Shown here in pieces: positions 17,839 to 26,303 of a stretch of DNA of 64,000 nucleotides. Numbering within the stretch: the first letter of the stretch is position 1; each line of letters begins with the position of its first letter. The stretch covers positions 186,001 to 250,000 of the forward strand of contig NZ_UAUU01000011.1 in NCBI RefSeq assembly GCF_900457465.1, in the 5' to 3' direction. Both the position numbers and the translations under genes were made by a program. A model generated the notes under the pieces. That model had not been told where the DNA came from. It searched no databases and was given only the letters and a program-made list of their open reading frames with translations. This DNA comes from Sphingobacterium multivorum. GTDB taxonomy: Bacteria; Bacteroidota; Bacteroidia; Sphingobacteriales; Sphingobacteriaceae.

Positions 17839-20352
17839 ATGGAAAGCAGAAGAGAATTCCTCCGAAAGACCCTACTATTTTCGGGAGCAGCAGGTATTGC
17901 CAGCTTTATGCCCGCATCGATCCAGAAAGCCTTTGCGATAGACCCTGCCCCAGGAAGCAGTTTTTTAGATGCCGAGCATATTGTCATCCTGATGCAGGAG
18001 AACCGCTCCTTTGACCATACGCTAGGTAGTCTTTCGGGAGTTCGGGGGTTTAATGATCCCCGTTCGATACGTTTACCAAACGGTTTACCCGTCTGGTATC
18101 AAACGGATAAAGCGGGAAAAACTTATGCTCCTTTTCGATTAAATCTGAAAGAAAGTAAAGTGACCTGGATGGGTTCGCTTCCACATAGTCGAGCAAGCCA
18201 GGTGGATGCCTTTAACCGAGGACGTTACGATCATTGGCTGTTATCGAAGCAATCAGGGAATAAACAATATGCGGCGATGCCACTGACATTGGGATACTTT
18301 ACACGGGAAGATCTACCTTTTCATTATGCCTTAGCGGATGCTTTTACAGTATGTGACCAGAATTTTTGCTCGGGCATGACAAGCACGACGCCTAACCGTT
18401 CCTTTTTCTGGACGGGTAAGATTACAGAGATGAAAGATGGTCTGCAAAAAGTGAATATTCGGAACGATGACTTTGGCTATGGTAAAATGACCTGGGCAAC
18501 TTTTCCGGAATTGCTTGAAAAGAACGGCATTAACTGGCGTTTCTATCAAAATGAGACCAGCTGTGGCGGAGGTTTTTCTGGACAGGAAAGAGCATGGTTA
18601 TCCAATTTTGGGTGTAATCTACTGGAGTTTTTTCAGGCTTATCAAGTTAAATTTAAGGAGAACTATATCAGAAGCCTGGAAACACAGGTTCGGGATTTGC
18701 CCATGCAGATTTCTAAGTTGGAAGAGAAGTCACCTTCTTCCGAGGAACAAGCAGAAAAGATACGCGCTGATATTCGCAAAAAAAGTGAAGCACTGGAGCG
18801 AGCTGAGACCGAACTAAAGGAATTCAATGCAAACAATTATAACAAGCTAAGTGATTTTACGAAATCATTAAATGAGCGGGCGTTTACGGTAAACAAGGGG
18901 GATAAAAATTACAGATCGCTTGATACCTTACGTTTTAAGACACAGGGAAAAAAAAGCACGCTGGAAGTCCCTAAAGGAGATATTCTTTATCAATTCCGTA
19001 AAGACGTTGATACCGGGAAACTGCCTGCCGTATCCTGGTTGGCCGGTCCGCAGAATTTTTCGGACCACCCGAGTGCGCCCTGGTATGGAGCTTGGTATGT
19101 ATCTGAAGTCTTAGATATCTTAACGAAGAACCCCGAAGTTTGGAAAAAAACAATTTTTATCATTACCTATGATGAAAACGATGGTTACTACGACCATGTT
19201 AAACCTTTTCTGGTGCCAGATTTAAAGAAGAAAGATACAGGTGCATGTTCTCCAGGGATCGATACGGAGGTGGAGATGGTTCGTTTAGAAAATGAGCTAA
19301 AACAGGGGATTCCTAAAAAACAGGCACGCGAAGGGGCTGTGGGCCTAGGTTTTCGTGTTCCCATGTATATTGCGTCGCCTTGGTCGCGCGGTGGTAAGGT
19401 CTGCTCTCAGGTATTTGATCATACCTCTACTTTGCAATTTTTGGAATCTTTCTTTAATAAAAAGCTGAACAAGAATCTGCATTTGGAAAACATCAGTGCA
19501 TGGCGTAGAACAATCTGTGGTGATTTAACAAGCGCCTTTACACCTTTTACGCAGCAAAAGGAACAACTTCCTTTTCTTGATCGGAATCAATATATCGAAA
19601 CGATATACAATGCGCAGTTCAAAGATGATCCACAAGGCTTTGTTGAGGTCAAAGATCCTGATCTAGCAACTAAAAACGGATGGATTCCGGGATTTGACCG
19701 AATACAGGAGCGGGGGATTCGTAAATCCCTGCAATTGCCTTATGCGCATGATGCGGTGGGCTATGTGAAAGATGGACAGTTTCATCTGGCGATGACTGTA
19801 GACAACAAGTTTTTCGGAAAAAAGACTTCCGGTACAGCTTTCAACGTGTATAGTCCGTTGGAATATCGTGATGAACAGGGGCAAAGTGAAACCTACCGCA
19901 ATTGGAATTTTGCGGTGAAGGCCGGTGATCGTTTGACATATCAGTGGGACCTGGCACGATTTGCAGGAGACCGCTATGCTTTTGAATTACATGGTCCAAA
20001 TGGTTTTTATCGAAAATTTTCTGGACAGAAAGGAGCTGTGGCGCTAGCGGCAACCGTTTCTCCGGAGCTCAAAGCGCTGACTCAGGCGGCAACAGGAAAA
20101 TTGCAATTGAAACTCGGGAACAATAGCGACCAGCGGGTAACCGTAGTTGTCGAGAGCCTTAGCTATGGAAAATATGCCGTAACGAAAGAAATCGCTCCCG
20201 CTGAAGAAGTTCCGTTGATCCTGGACGTTGAAAGTCAAGGAAATTGGTATGATATTGCTGTACGACTCAAGGAAGACAGCAGCTTCCTCATTCAGCTTGC
20301 AGGGCGATTGGAAACAGGGGTTGAGTGTACAACTGATCCATTATTAGCATAA
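17839..20352 (+). CDS. Phosphocholine-specific phospholipase C, Tat-exported
   Basis: An 837-residue enzyme with a twin-arginine signal at the very N-terminus (SRREFLRKTLLFSGAAGI), so it folds before export. The catalytic phosphoesterase domain (about 45-560) begins IVILMQENRSFDHTLGSLSGVRGF, the metal-binding and nucleophile stretch of the family, and includes TPNRSFFWTG, TYDENDGYYDHV and VFDHTSTLQFLE. Two smaller C-terminal beta domains follow (about 625-710 and 735-825), as in PlcH/PlcN. It hydrolyses phosphatidylcholine or sphingomyelin head groups outside the cytoplasm. A coiled segment near 285-330 interrupts the catalytic domain. It is a single-gene unit. Confidence 0.92.
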   Translation: MESRREFLRKTLLFSGAAGIASFMPASIQKAFAIDPAPGSSFLDAEHIVILMQENRSFDHTLGSLSGVRGFNDPRSIRLPNGLPVWYQTDKAGKTYAPFRLNLKESKVTWMGSLPHSRASQVDAFNRGRYDHWLLSKQSGNKQYAAMPLTLGYFTREDLPFHYALADAFTVCDQNFCSGMTSTTPNRSFFWTGKITEMKDGLQKVNIRNDDFGYGKMTWATFPELLEKNGINWRFYQNETSCGGGFSGQERAWLSNFGCNLLEFFQAYQVKFKENYIRSLETQVRDLPMQISKLEEKSPSSEEQAEKIRADIRKKSEALERAETELKEFNANNYNKLSDFTKSLNERAFTVNKGDKNYRSLDTLRFKTQGKKSTLEVPKGDILYQFRKDVDTGKLPAVSWLAGPQNFSDHPSAPWYGAWYVSEVLDILTKNPEVWKKTIFIITYDENDGYYDHVKPFLVPDLKKKDTGACSPGIDTEVEMVRLENELKQGIPKKQAREGAVGLGFRVPMYIASPWSRGGKVCSQVFDHTSTLQFLESFFNKKLNKNLHLENISAWRRTICGDLTSAFTPFTQQKEQLPFLDRNQYIETIYNAQFKDDPQGFVEVKDPDLATKNGWIPGFDRIQERGIRKSLQLPYAHDAVGYVKDGQFHLAMTVDNKFFGKKTSGTAFNVYSPLEYRDEQGQSETYRNWNFAVKAGDRLTYQWDLARFAGDRYAFELHGPNGFYRKFSGQKGAVALAATVSPELKALTQAATGKLQLKLGNNSDQRVTVVVESLSYGKYAVTKEIAPAEEVPLILDVESQGNWYDIAVRLKEDSSFLIQLAGRLETGVECTTDPLLA

Positions 20353-20448
20353 TCTGGACTATTTCAGCAGGGACAGCGGCCAATTCTTTTTGACTGGTCT
20401 ACCTGCTGTTGCTCTATCAGTCTAACAATCGTATCCGGTTGACCTTAT

Positions 20449-21081
20449 TTACAAGCGGACAAATAAGGCCTCCGGATGGTGTTTTTCTATATAACGACGA
20501 AGATATAACTCCGTATCAGAACTTATGGTGCGGTCTTTATGAACGGGGAACGTATTGTAAACCAGGGTGTGTAGGTTGATCTTGCGCTTGGCAATCGCTT
20601 CCAGACTTAATAAGGTATGATTGATACTCCCTAATTTCCCCGATGTGACAAAAATAAGGGGATACTGCATTTCTTGGATGTAATCAATAATCAGATAATC
20701 CTCTCTTAACGGAACCATCAATCCACCTGCGCCCTCAATAAGCACAGCATCGTAGCGATGGCTTAATGTCAAGCTTGCCTGTCTGATCTTGGTAAAGTCA
20801 ATTTCACGATTATCTAGGCGCGCTGCCAGATGCGGGGAGGCCGGGTAGCTGAAAATCTCCGGCATGGTGATTTTCTGATGATCTTCCACCGTTAATGGGA
20901 TTTCCATGAGTTGGCGATGCAGGACGATATCTTCGGAAATAGCTGTATTTCCAGTTTGTACCAGCTTTTGAGTAATGGTGCGTATACCACTTGTATTCCA
21001 TTGTTTCGCGAGGAGGCCAGTAGCATAACTTTTTCCGATCCCGGTGTCTATGCCGGAAACAAAATAGATATTTTCATTCAT
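20449..21081 (-). CDS. bioD: Dethiobiotin synthase
   Basis: A 210-residue ATP-dependent carboxylase that closes the ureido ring of dethiobiotin from DAPA and carbon dioxide. The P-loop FVSGIDTGIGKS lies at residues 7-18 and the Mg/substrate motif LIEGAGGLMVPL near residue 108. The ATG at 21081 (MNENIYF) is chosen because the P-loop should lie near the N-terminus; the frame stays open to 21249 but that part overlaps bioC and resembles nothing. Last gene of the biotin operon, 47 bases after bioC. Confidence 0.93.
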   Translation of the reverse strand: MNENIYFVSGIDTGIGKSYATGLLAKQWNTSGIRTITQKLVQTGNTAISEDIVLHRQLMEIPLTVEDHQKITMPEIFSYPASPHLAARLDNREIDFTKIRQASLTLSHRYDAVLIEGAGGLMVPLREDYLIIDYIQEMQYPLIFVTSGKLGSINHTLLSLEAIAKRKINLHTLVYNTFPVHKDRTISSDTELYLRRYIEKHHPEALFVRL

Positions 21082-21128
21082 TGCTATGTTTCTTTTGTTG
21101 GTTGTCAGATTGTTGGTGATTGGCGTGT

Positions 21129-21896
21129 TCAGCTGATGTTTTTTTTTGCAATAATATAGATGGGATGGTAGGTTAGCGATACGCCTTTTTCTGTCCCGTA
21201 ACGAGCAGTATACTGGTCGCAGAAAGCCCGGAGCGTGCCTTTTGTCCACCGGTGATTTTTTATTCCCGTCACTCCCGTTTGCTTCAGGTGGAGCAGAACT
21301 TGTAAAGGGCTTTCAAAGTATAGTTGTAAATGTTCTTCTCGTGCAGCGAGGATCGTATAATTCAATGTTAAAAGTTCGGCAATAAGTTCGGATTTAGATC
21401 GATAGCTTAGTCCAACATCTGCAGTAGCATTGATCTCGTGCATATTGTCATGACCAAAAGTACTGAAGGCAAGGATACCCGAGTTCGGTAGCGATACATA
21501 ACAGTTCTCAAAGAAAGCGCGGGGATTGTTGAACCACTGAATCGTAGAGCAGGAAGCGATTAGATTGATATCTTTGGGAAAAGCATAGGTTTCTGCATCA
21601 GCACAGCAGAACGTGTGCGGCGAGGTCAAAATATCCATTACTTCGGGCATCATTGCTGGACAGATATCATTTAAAACCATTTTTTGAGGTTTGAGATGCT
21701 GTAGCATCAACCGCGAAAAAAGTCCCGTGCCGCAGCCAATTTCCAATACTTTTTGCGGTCTGAGCGGTATGTACTCCTGCATTAAGCTGATCATTTTTTT
21801 TGCTATTTCGTACTGAGCAGTCGCTGCCGACTGATAGTTCCGCGCAGCTTTAGAAAAACGGGATATAATCCTTTGTTTGTCCATCATGATGATCAT
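21129..21896 (-). CDS. bioC: Malonyl-ACP O-methyltransferase BioC
   Basis: A 255-residue SAM-dependent methyltransferase. It starts with DKQRIISRFSKAARNYQSAATAQ, the family's lead, then motif I VLEIGCGTGLFSR (about 47-59) and the post-motif ASCSTIQWFNNP. It caps malonyl-ACP as a methyl ester so that fatty-acid enzymes can elongate it to pimeloyl-ACP methyl ester. The start overlaps the end of bioG by 4 bases, which couples the two. BioG then removes the methyl group. Confidence 0.93.
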   Translation of the reverse strand: MIIMMDKQRIISRFSKAARNYQSAATAQYEIAKKMISLMQEYIPLRPQKVLEIGCGTGLFSRLMLQHLKPQKMVLNDICPAMMPEVMDILTSPHTFCCADAETYAFPKDINLIASCSTIQWFNNPRAFFENCYVSLPNSGILAFSTFGHDNMHEINATADVGLSYRSKSELIAELLTLNYTILAAREEHLQLYFESPLQVLLHLKQTGVTGIKNHRWTKGTLRAFCDQYTARYGTEKGVSLTYHPIYIIAKKNIS

Positions 21897-22591
21897 TTTA
21901 AAAGGTGCTTAAATAATTGTTCGGGATAATGCGTAGCGTCAATTATCGTATATGCGGTATCGGACCAGGCACGTTTTTGATTTTCTACGTGGAAGATTCG
22001 GTCTTCTTTACCGATATATGCCTGATGCCATTGAAATGCTGTTGCTGATTTTGTACTTGCGGTTTTTTCAATGGCGATGAGCTCTGTGCGAAGGTCTTCG
22101 ATGTCCCGTTGGGGCGCTCTCTCAAGAAAGCAGTTAAAAAGGTCCTTAGAGCCACACATGCGGAATCTGAATTTTTCCAGTGTTTTATCGCTCAGTGTAT
22201 CCAATGTTCCTTTGAATAACTGGGCTGGAATTCCTTTTTCGTCATCTATTGGAAATGGTGTTCCATTGATTGCGGTACACGTACTGATGGGGTAATTGCT
22301 GTTTTGGAGCTCGGGCAGTACCGTTGCTGCTGCCCATACCCCCATAGACCAGGCGAAAACCTCAATTTCCCGGTATCCTGCGAGCAGACGTTCGTCCAAC
22401 AGTAAATCCGTATAGCTATAGGCAACAATAAGATCTTTGCCCACAGGAGAGTAGTGCAAAAAAGGCTGTTCATCCATGCCCCAGCCTGCAAAAAATAAAA
22501 GCAGTTTTTCGTTGGATTTTGGGTGAAGATACTGCCTTGGGAAATTATCGGCTGAAGTGACCCGTTTAGGGGAGATTCTTTTAAGTATCAT
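21893..22591 (-). CDS. bioG: Pimeloyl-ACP methyl ester esterase, BioG type (DUF452)
   Basis: A 232-residue alpha/beta hydrolase of the DUF452/BioG family. It shows LLLFFAGWGMDEQPF near residue 35, the nucleophile elbow FAWSMGVWAA with Ser near residue 82, and C-terminal HYPEQLFKH with the likely catalytic His. BioG replaces BioH in several Bacteroidota and Pasteurellaceae; it hydrolyses pimeloyl-ACP methyl ester, ending the BioC-dependent cycle. It overlaps bioF and bioC by 4 bases each. The functional call rests on family and on its place between bioF and bioC. Confidence 0.9.
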   Translation of the reverse strand: MILKRISPKRVTSADNFPRQYLHPKSNEKLLLFFAGWGMDEQPFLHYSPVGKDLIVAYSYTDLLLDERLLAGYREIEVFAWSMGVWAAATVLPELQNSNYPISTCTAINGTPFPIDDEKGIPAQLFKGTLDTLSDKTLEKFRFRMCGSKDLFNCFLERAPQRDIEDLRTELIAIEKTASTKSATAFQWHQAYIGKEDRIFHVENQKRAWSDTAYTIIDATHYPEQLFKHLLK

Positions 22592-23748
22592 AAGCTTGCT
22601 GCAAGTTGTTTGATCATGGCCGAGGTCATTGTTGCTGTTAATGAAAGCCGGATTCTTGAAGTTCCTTCTGGTACTGTCGGCGGACGTATGGGAAGTACGT
22701 AAAATCCCTTTCGCTGCAGGTCTTCTGCTTTCAGTATCGTTTCCTTATTATCACCGATAATGACTGGTAGAATATGGCTCTCTGACGGACAATTAAAGCC
22801 TTTGGCAATTATTTGCTGTTTAAGCAATAGGCTATTTTTGTGCAGCTGTTGGCGCCGGTCAGTGAAGTCGCTTAAGCGTTCCAGAATAAACGCGGTCCAT
22901 AAAAGGTTGATCGGTGGTAGCGCGGTTGTAAAAACTAGCGTACGAGCCTTATTGATCAAATAATTCTGGATGGGTTCTTTACAGAGCAGGTAGCCACCAA
23001 GCGATGCTAGCGCTTTTCCGAAGGTGCCTGTCAGGAAATCAATGTCGGTAATGCAGTGCTGTTCTTCTGCGCAGCCAAGCCCCCGTATTCCGCGTACCCC
23101 TACGGCGTGCGCTTCATCGACATAGAGTAAGGTGTTGGGGTAACGCTGTTTTAGACTGACCAGATAGTGGAGGTCAGTGCAATCACCATCCATACTAAAA
23201 ATACTTTCTGTGACGATGATGATGCGTGTGAAGCGATGGGCATATTTTGCCAATAATTGCGTTAAGTGGGTGTAATCGGAATGGCGGTACCTGTAGCAGG
23301 CCGCATTGGACAGTCGGATGCCATCAATTAGGCTTGCGTGGATACCCTTATCGGCGAGAATTAGTGTCTGTGTATCACACACTGCAGGAAGTATGCCTAT
23401 ATTCATATGATAGCCACTGTTAAAGACCAATGCACTCTCCGTGCCAAACATACGGCACAGCGTTGTTTCCAATTGCGTATAGCCTGCATGGTTTCCTGTG
23501 AGTAGACGTGAAGAGGAAGCACTGAATACAGCATTATCCTTTGTCACTGAGTTTAGAAATTCTTGACGAAGTATCTGATCTGTTGCTAGGCCAAGATAAT
23601 CGTTAGAAGAGAGGTTGTGATGCGCGTTAACATACTCCTGTTCTGCTTTACCCTGCTGTGTGATAAGGGGGAGTTTTCGTATATTCCCTTGCTTTTCAAG
23701 GGTAAATAATTCGTCTTCAATGCGCTGGATTAAACTGTTTTCACTCAT
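22588..23748 (-). CDS. bioF: 8-amino-7-oxononanoate synthase (KAPA synthase)
   Basis: A 386-residue PLP enzyme that condenses pimeloyl-ACP with L-alanine. It has the family motifs NLSSNDYLGLA near residue 45, FNSGYHMNIG near residue 110, ESIFSMDGD, LYVDEAHAVGVRG, and the PLP lysine in GTFGKALASLGGY near residue 246. Length fits the family. Its start overlaps bioA by 4 bases. A related enzyme, 2-amino-3-ketobutyrate CoA ligase, shares this fold, but the operon settles the assignment. Confidence 0.95.
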   Translation of the reverse strand: MSENSLIQRIEDELFTLEKQGNIRKLPLITQQGKAEQEYVNAHHNLSSNDYLGLATDQILRQEFLNSVTKDNAVFSASSSRLLTGNHAGYTQLETTLCRMFGTESALVFNSGYHMNIGILPAVCDTQTLILADKGIHASLIDGIRLSNAACYRYRHSDYTHLTQLLAKYAHRFTRIIIVTESIFSMDGDCTDLHYLVSLKQRYPNTLLYVDEAHAVGVRGIRGLGCAEEQHCITDIDFLTGTFGKALASLGGYLLCKEPIQNYLINKARTLVFTTALPPINLLWTAFILERLSDFTDRRQQLHKNSLLLKQQIIAKGFNCPSESHILPVIIGDNKETILKAEDLQRKGFYVLPIRPPTVPEGTSRIRLSLTATMTSAMIKQLAASL

Positions 23749-25061
23749 TGGATTGTGCTGATTACGGCTAGTAATGCCTGTGTTAACTTGTGTAGCTCGC
23801 CTTCGTTTATGATAAAAGGGGGCATGATATAAATCAGTTTTCCGAATGGCCTAACCCAAATTCCTTCTTCGATAAACCGCTGTTGTATGCGGGATAGATC
23901 GACGGAGTTTTTCATCTCGATAACTGCAATTGCACCTAAAATTCTGAGCTCCTCAACTTGGGGCAGCATTGTAGCAGCGCTAAGTTCCCGTCTCAATTGT
24001 TGCTCGATTAACGTTACTTTCGCTTTCCAGTCCGTTGCCAACAGTAATTTGATAGAAGCGTGGGCTACAGCGCAAGCCAAGGGGTTGGCCATAAAAGTTG
24101 GCCCGTGCATAAACGTACCCGGTTTACCGTTGGAGATTGTAGTTGCAACATGATCTGAAGTAATCACGGCGGAAAGTGTCATATAACCACCGGTCAAGGC
24201 CTTGCCGATGCACATGATGTCGGGCACTATTCCGGCATGCTCCCAGGCAAAGAGCTTTCCCGTGCGTCCAAATCCGGTAGCAATTTCATCAAAGATTAAT
24301 AGCAGCTGATTTTCTTTGCAAAGATGTGCTGCCTGACGCAAGTACTCCGGATGATAAAAACGCATACCACCGGCTCCCTGAACGATAGGTTCGAGGATGA
24401 GAGCGGCCAGTTCGTCCTTATGCGAGCAGATCAGGTCTGCTAAGGGTTGAATGTCATTGGCATCCCATTTTTGGTTAAACCCTATTTTTGGGGCAGGGGC
24501 AAAATAGCGTTTGGGTAAAGCATGGTCAAAGATGCGGTGCATGCCAGTAATGGGATCACAGACCGACATCGCGTTCCAGGTATCGCCATGGTATCCCGAA
24601 CGAATCGTGACAAAGTTTGTTTTATTGGTCTTTTTTTGTGATACCCAGTATTGAGTAGCCATTTTAAGCGCAACTTCCACTGCAACAGAACCCGAATCGG
24701 CATAAAATATTTTGTTGAGTGAAGCAGGGGTGATATCAAGCAGTATTTTACCGAGGGCAATTGCTGGTTCGTGTGTAAGTCCGCCAAACATCATGTGTGA
24801 CATGCTGCTGAGCTGTGCTGTGACCGCAGCGTTCAGGACGGGGTGATTGTAGCCATGGATGGCGCACCACCAAGAGGACATACCATCGATAAGTTGCTGC
24901 CCATTTTCCAACTCGATTATACAGCCATCTGCCCGTTTAACCTTGTAGGCAGGTAAGGGATTAGTCATGGTTGTATACGGATGCCATAAATGCGCTCTGT
25001 CAAAATCATCGATAAGGTCGTGTTGGTTGATTTCTTTTCCTTCCATTATGGTTTGCTGCAT
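23745..25061 (-). CDS. bioA: Adenosylmethionine-8-amino-7-oxononanoate aminotransferase
   Basis: A 438-residue class III aminotransferase that makes DAPA from KAPA, usually with S-adenosylmethionine as amino donor. It shows HLWHPYTTMTNP near the N-terminus, the BioA-specific SSWWCAIHGYNHP, FADSG-like FYADSGSVAVEVALKMA, LIFDEIATGFGRTGKLFA, and the PLP lysine in CIGKALTGGYM near residue 287. It starts 8 bases after the bioB stop and overlaps bioF. Confidence 0.95.
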   Translation of the reverse strand: MQQTIMEGKEINQHDLIDDFDRAHLWHPYTTMTNPLPAYKVKRADGCIIELENGQQLIDGMSSWWCAIHGYNHPVLNAAVTAQLSSMSHMMFGGLTHEPAIALGKILLDITPASLNKIFYADSGSVAVEVALKMATQYWVSQKKTNKTNFVTIRSGYHGDTWNAMSVCDPITGMHRIFDHALPKRYFAPAPKIGFNQKWDANDIQPLADLICSHKDELAALILEPIVQGAGGMRFYHPEYLRQAAHLCKENQLLLIFDEIATGFGRTGKLFAWEHAGIVPDIMCIGKALTGGYMTLSAVITSDHVATTISNGKPGTFMHGPTFMANPLACAVAHASIKLLLATDWKAKVTLIEQQLRRELSAATMLPQVEELRILGAIAVIEMKNSVDLSRIQQRFIEEGIWVRPFGKLIYIMPPFIINEGELHKLTQALLAVISTIQ

Positions 25062-25069
25062 AGGGTTTG

Positions 25070-26149
25070 TTATTTGTCTTGCTGTTTAGCGATGTTACGC
25101 TGGATTTTATGTTCTGGTCTTGACCATCTTGGTCTTTCATCAAGATCATGGTAATGCGCCATCTCCGTTGCGATGGTTTCGGGTTGATTTTTTTTCTCGA
25201 AAGGCTGCTGTGCCACTAACCCCAGTGTTTTAAACATATCCATATCTTCGTTGATAGCGGGATTGGGCGTGGTGAGGAGTTTGTCGCCCGAGAAAATCGA
25301 ATTGGCTCCTGCGAAAAAGCATAAAGCTTGTCCCTCTGTACTCATGTTGGTACGCCCTGCAGAAAGGCGAACCTGTGTGGTGGGTAATATAATTCGGGCT
25401 GTAGCGACCATGCGTACCATTTCCCATATCGAAACTGCTTCCATGACCTCCATTGGAGTACCGGGTACAGGAACGAGTGCATTGATCGGTACCGATTCGG
25501 GTTGTGGAATGAGCGAAGCAAGCGTGACCAACATCGCTGCACGGTCGGCGATACTTTCTCCCATCCCAATAATACCACCGCTACATACCGTTATGTTGGT
25601 TTTACGTACATTTTCGATCGTTTGCAGGCGATCATCATAGCTTCTGGTCGAGATAATTTCCTTATAGTAGTCGGCAGAGGAGTCGAGGTTATGGTTGTAG
25701 GCGTATAGTCCGGCTTCTGAAAGACGATGTGCCTGGTTTTCGGTCAGCATACCTAGTGTGCAGCAGACTTCCATGTCAAGTCTATTCAATGTGCGGACCA
25801 TCTCCAGTACATGATCAAACTCAGGGCCATCTTTAACATTACGCCAGGCGGCCCCCATACAGATTCGTGAGCTACCGCCAGCTTTGGCCGCCAGTGCCTG
25901 CTCCTTTACCTGCTCTAGGCTCATTAGGCCTTCCGCTTTTACATTCGTATGGTAACGTGCGGCCTGTGGACAATAGGCACAGTCTTCGGGACAGCCACCT
26001 GTTTTTATTGAGATCAATGTGGACACTTGTACTTTGTTGGGGTCGTGATATTTCCGATGTATCGATGCCGCTTCATAAAGAAGATCCATTATTGGTTTGT
26101 TGTATAAAGCAACAACTTCTTCCTGCGTCCACTGTGGTTTTGTTTCCAT
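25070..26149 (-). CDS. bioB: Biotin synthase
   Basis: A 359-residue radical SAM enzyme that inserts sulfur into dethiobiotin. The 4Fe-4S site CPEDCAYC lies near residues 53-60, followed by CMGAAWRN, the [2Fe-2S] ligands in MEVCCTLG and TVCSGGIIGMGE, and the C-terminal NSIFSGDKLLTTPNP. The ATG at 26149 (METKPQWTQ) gives the usual length; the frame is open to 26290, but those extra 47 residues run through the promoter region. First gene of the biotin operon, divergent from the MocR-type regulator. Confidence 0.96.
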   Translation of the reverse strand: METKPQWTQEEVVALYNKPIMDLLYEAASIHRKYHDPNKVQVSTLISIKTGGCPEDCAYCPQAARYHTNVKAEGLMSLEQVKEQALAAKAGGSSRICMGAAWRNVKDGPEFDHVLEMVRTLNRLDMEVCCTLGMLTENQAHRLSEAGLYAYNHNLDSSADYYKEIISTRSYDDRLQTIENVRKTNITVCSGGIIGMGESIADRAAMLVTLASLIPQPESVPINALVPVPGTPMEVMEAVSIWEMVRMVATARIILPTTQVRLSAGRTNMSTEGQALCFFAGANSIFSGDKLLTTPNPAINEDMDMFKTLGLVAQQPFEKKNQPETIATEMAHYHDLDERPRWSRPEHKIQRNIAKQQDK

Positions 26150-26240
26150 ATTATTGCTAATTTTTATGCTAAAGTCAGGTCTATTTTGCTTAATGACCAT
26201 TGGGATTGAGTAATTCAACGCGATTATTTTTTCTTGATAA

Positions 26241-26303
26241 TTGCAAAGATTATAGTTTAAATGATAACTTTGGTAGTCCGAAATAAACATAATGAGTAGT
26301 CCG
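26241..26303. promoter_or_regulatory. Divergent bioB/mocR promoter with palindrome and direct repeat
   Basis: An imperfect palindrome runs 26244-26272: CAAAGATTAT on the left and ATAACTTTG on the right, with one bulged base. Its right arm contains TAACTTTG (26265-26272), an exact TAnnTTTG -7 box for the plus-strand regulator, with TTG 21 bases upstream (26241-26243). The left arm read on the minus strand gives TAATCTTTG, a near -7 box for bioB. GTAGTCCG occurs twice in direct orientation, at 26273-26280 and 26296-26303, the second copy overlapping the start of the regulator gene. MocR proteins often bind direct repeats. The binding role is inferred. Confidence 0.5.

Noticed and set aside
20353..20448. 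Terminator between the phospholipase C gene and bioD
   Set aside because: Short complementary words (GGCCA, TGGTC, CAG, CTG) exist, but no stem of convincing length with a T-run can be drawn.
21082..21249. Longer N-terminus of BioD
   Set aside because: The extension overlaps bioC, lacks homology, and would move the P-loop away from the N-terminus.
26150..26290. Longer N-terminus of BioB
   Set aside because: It would run through the promoter and operator region and add residues not found in the family.
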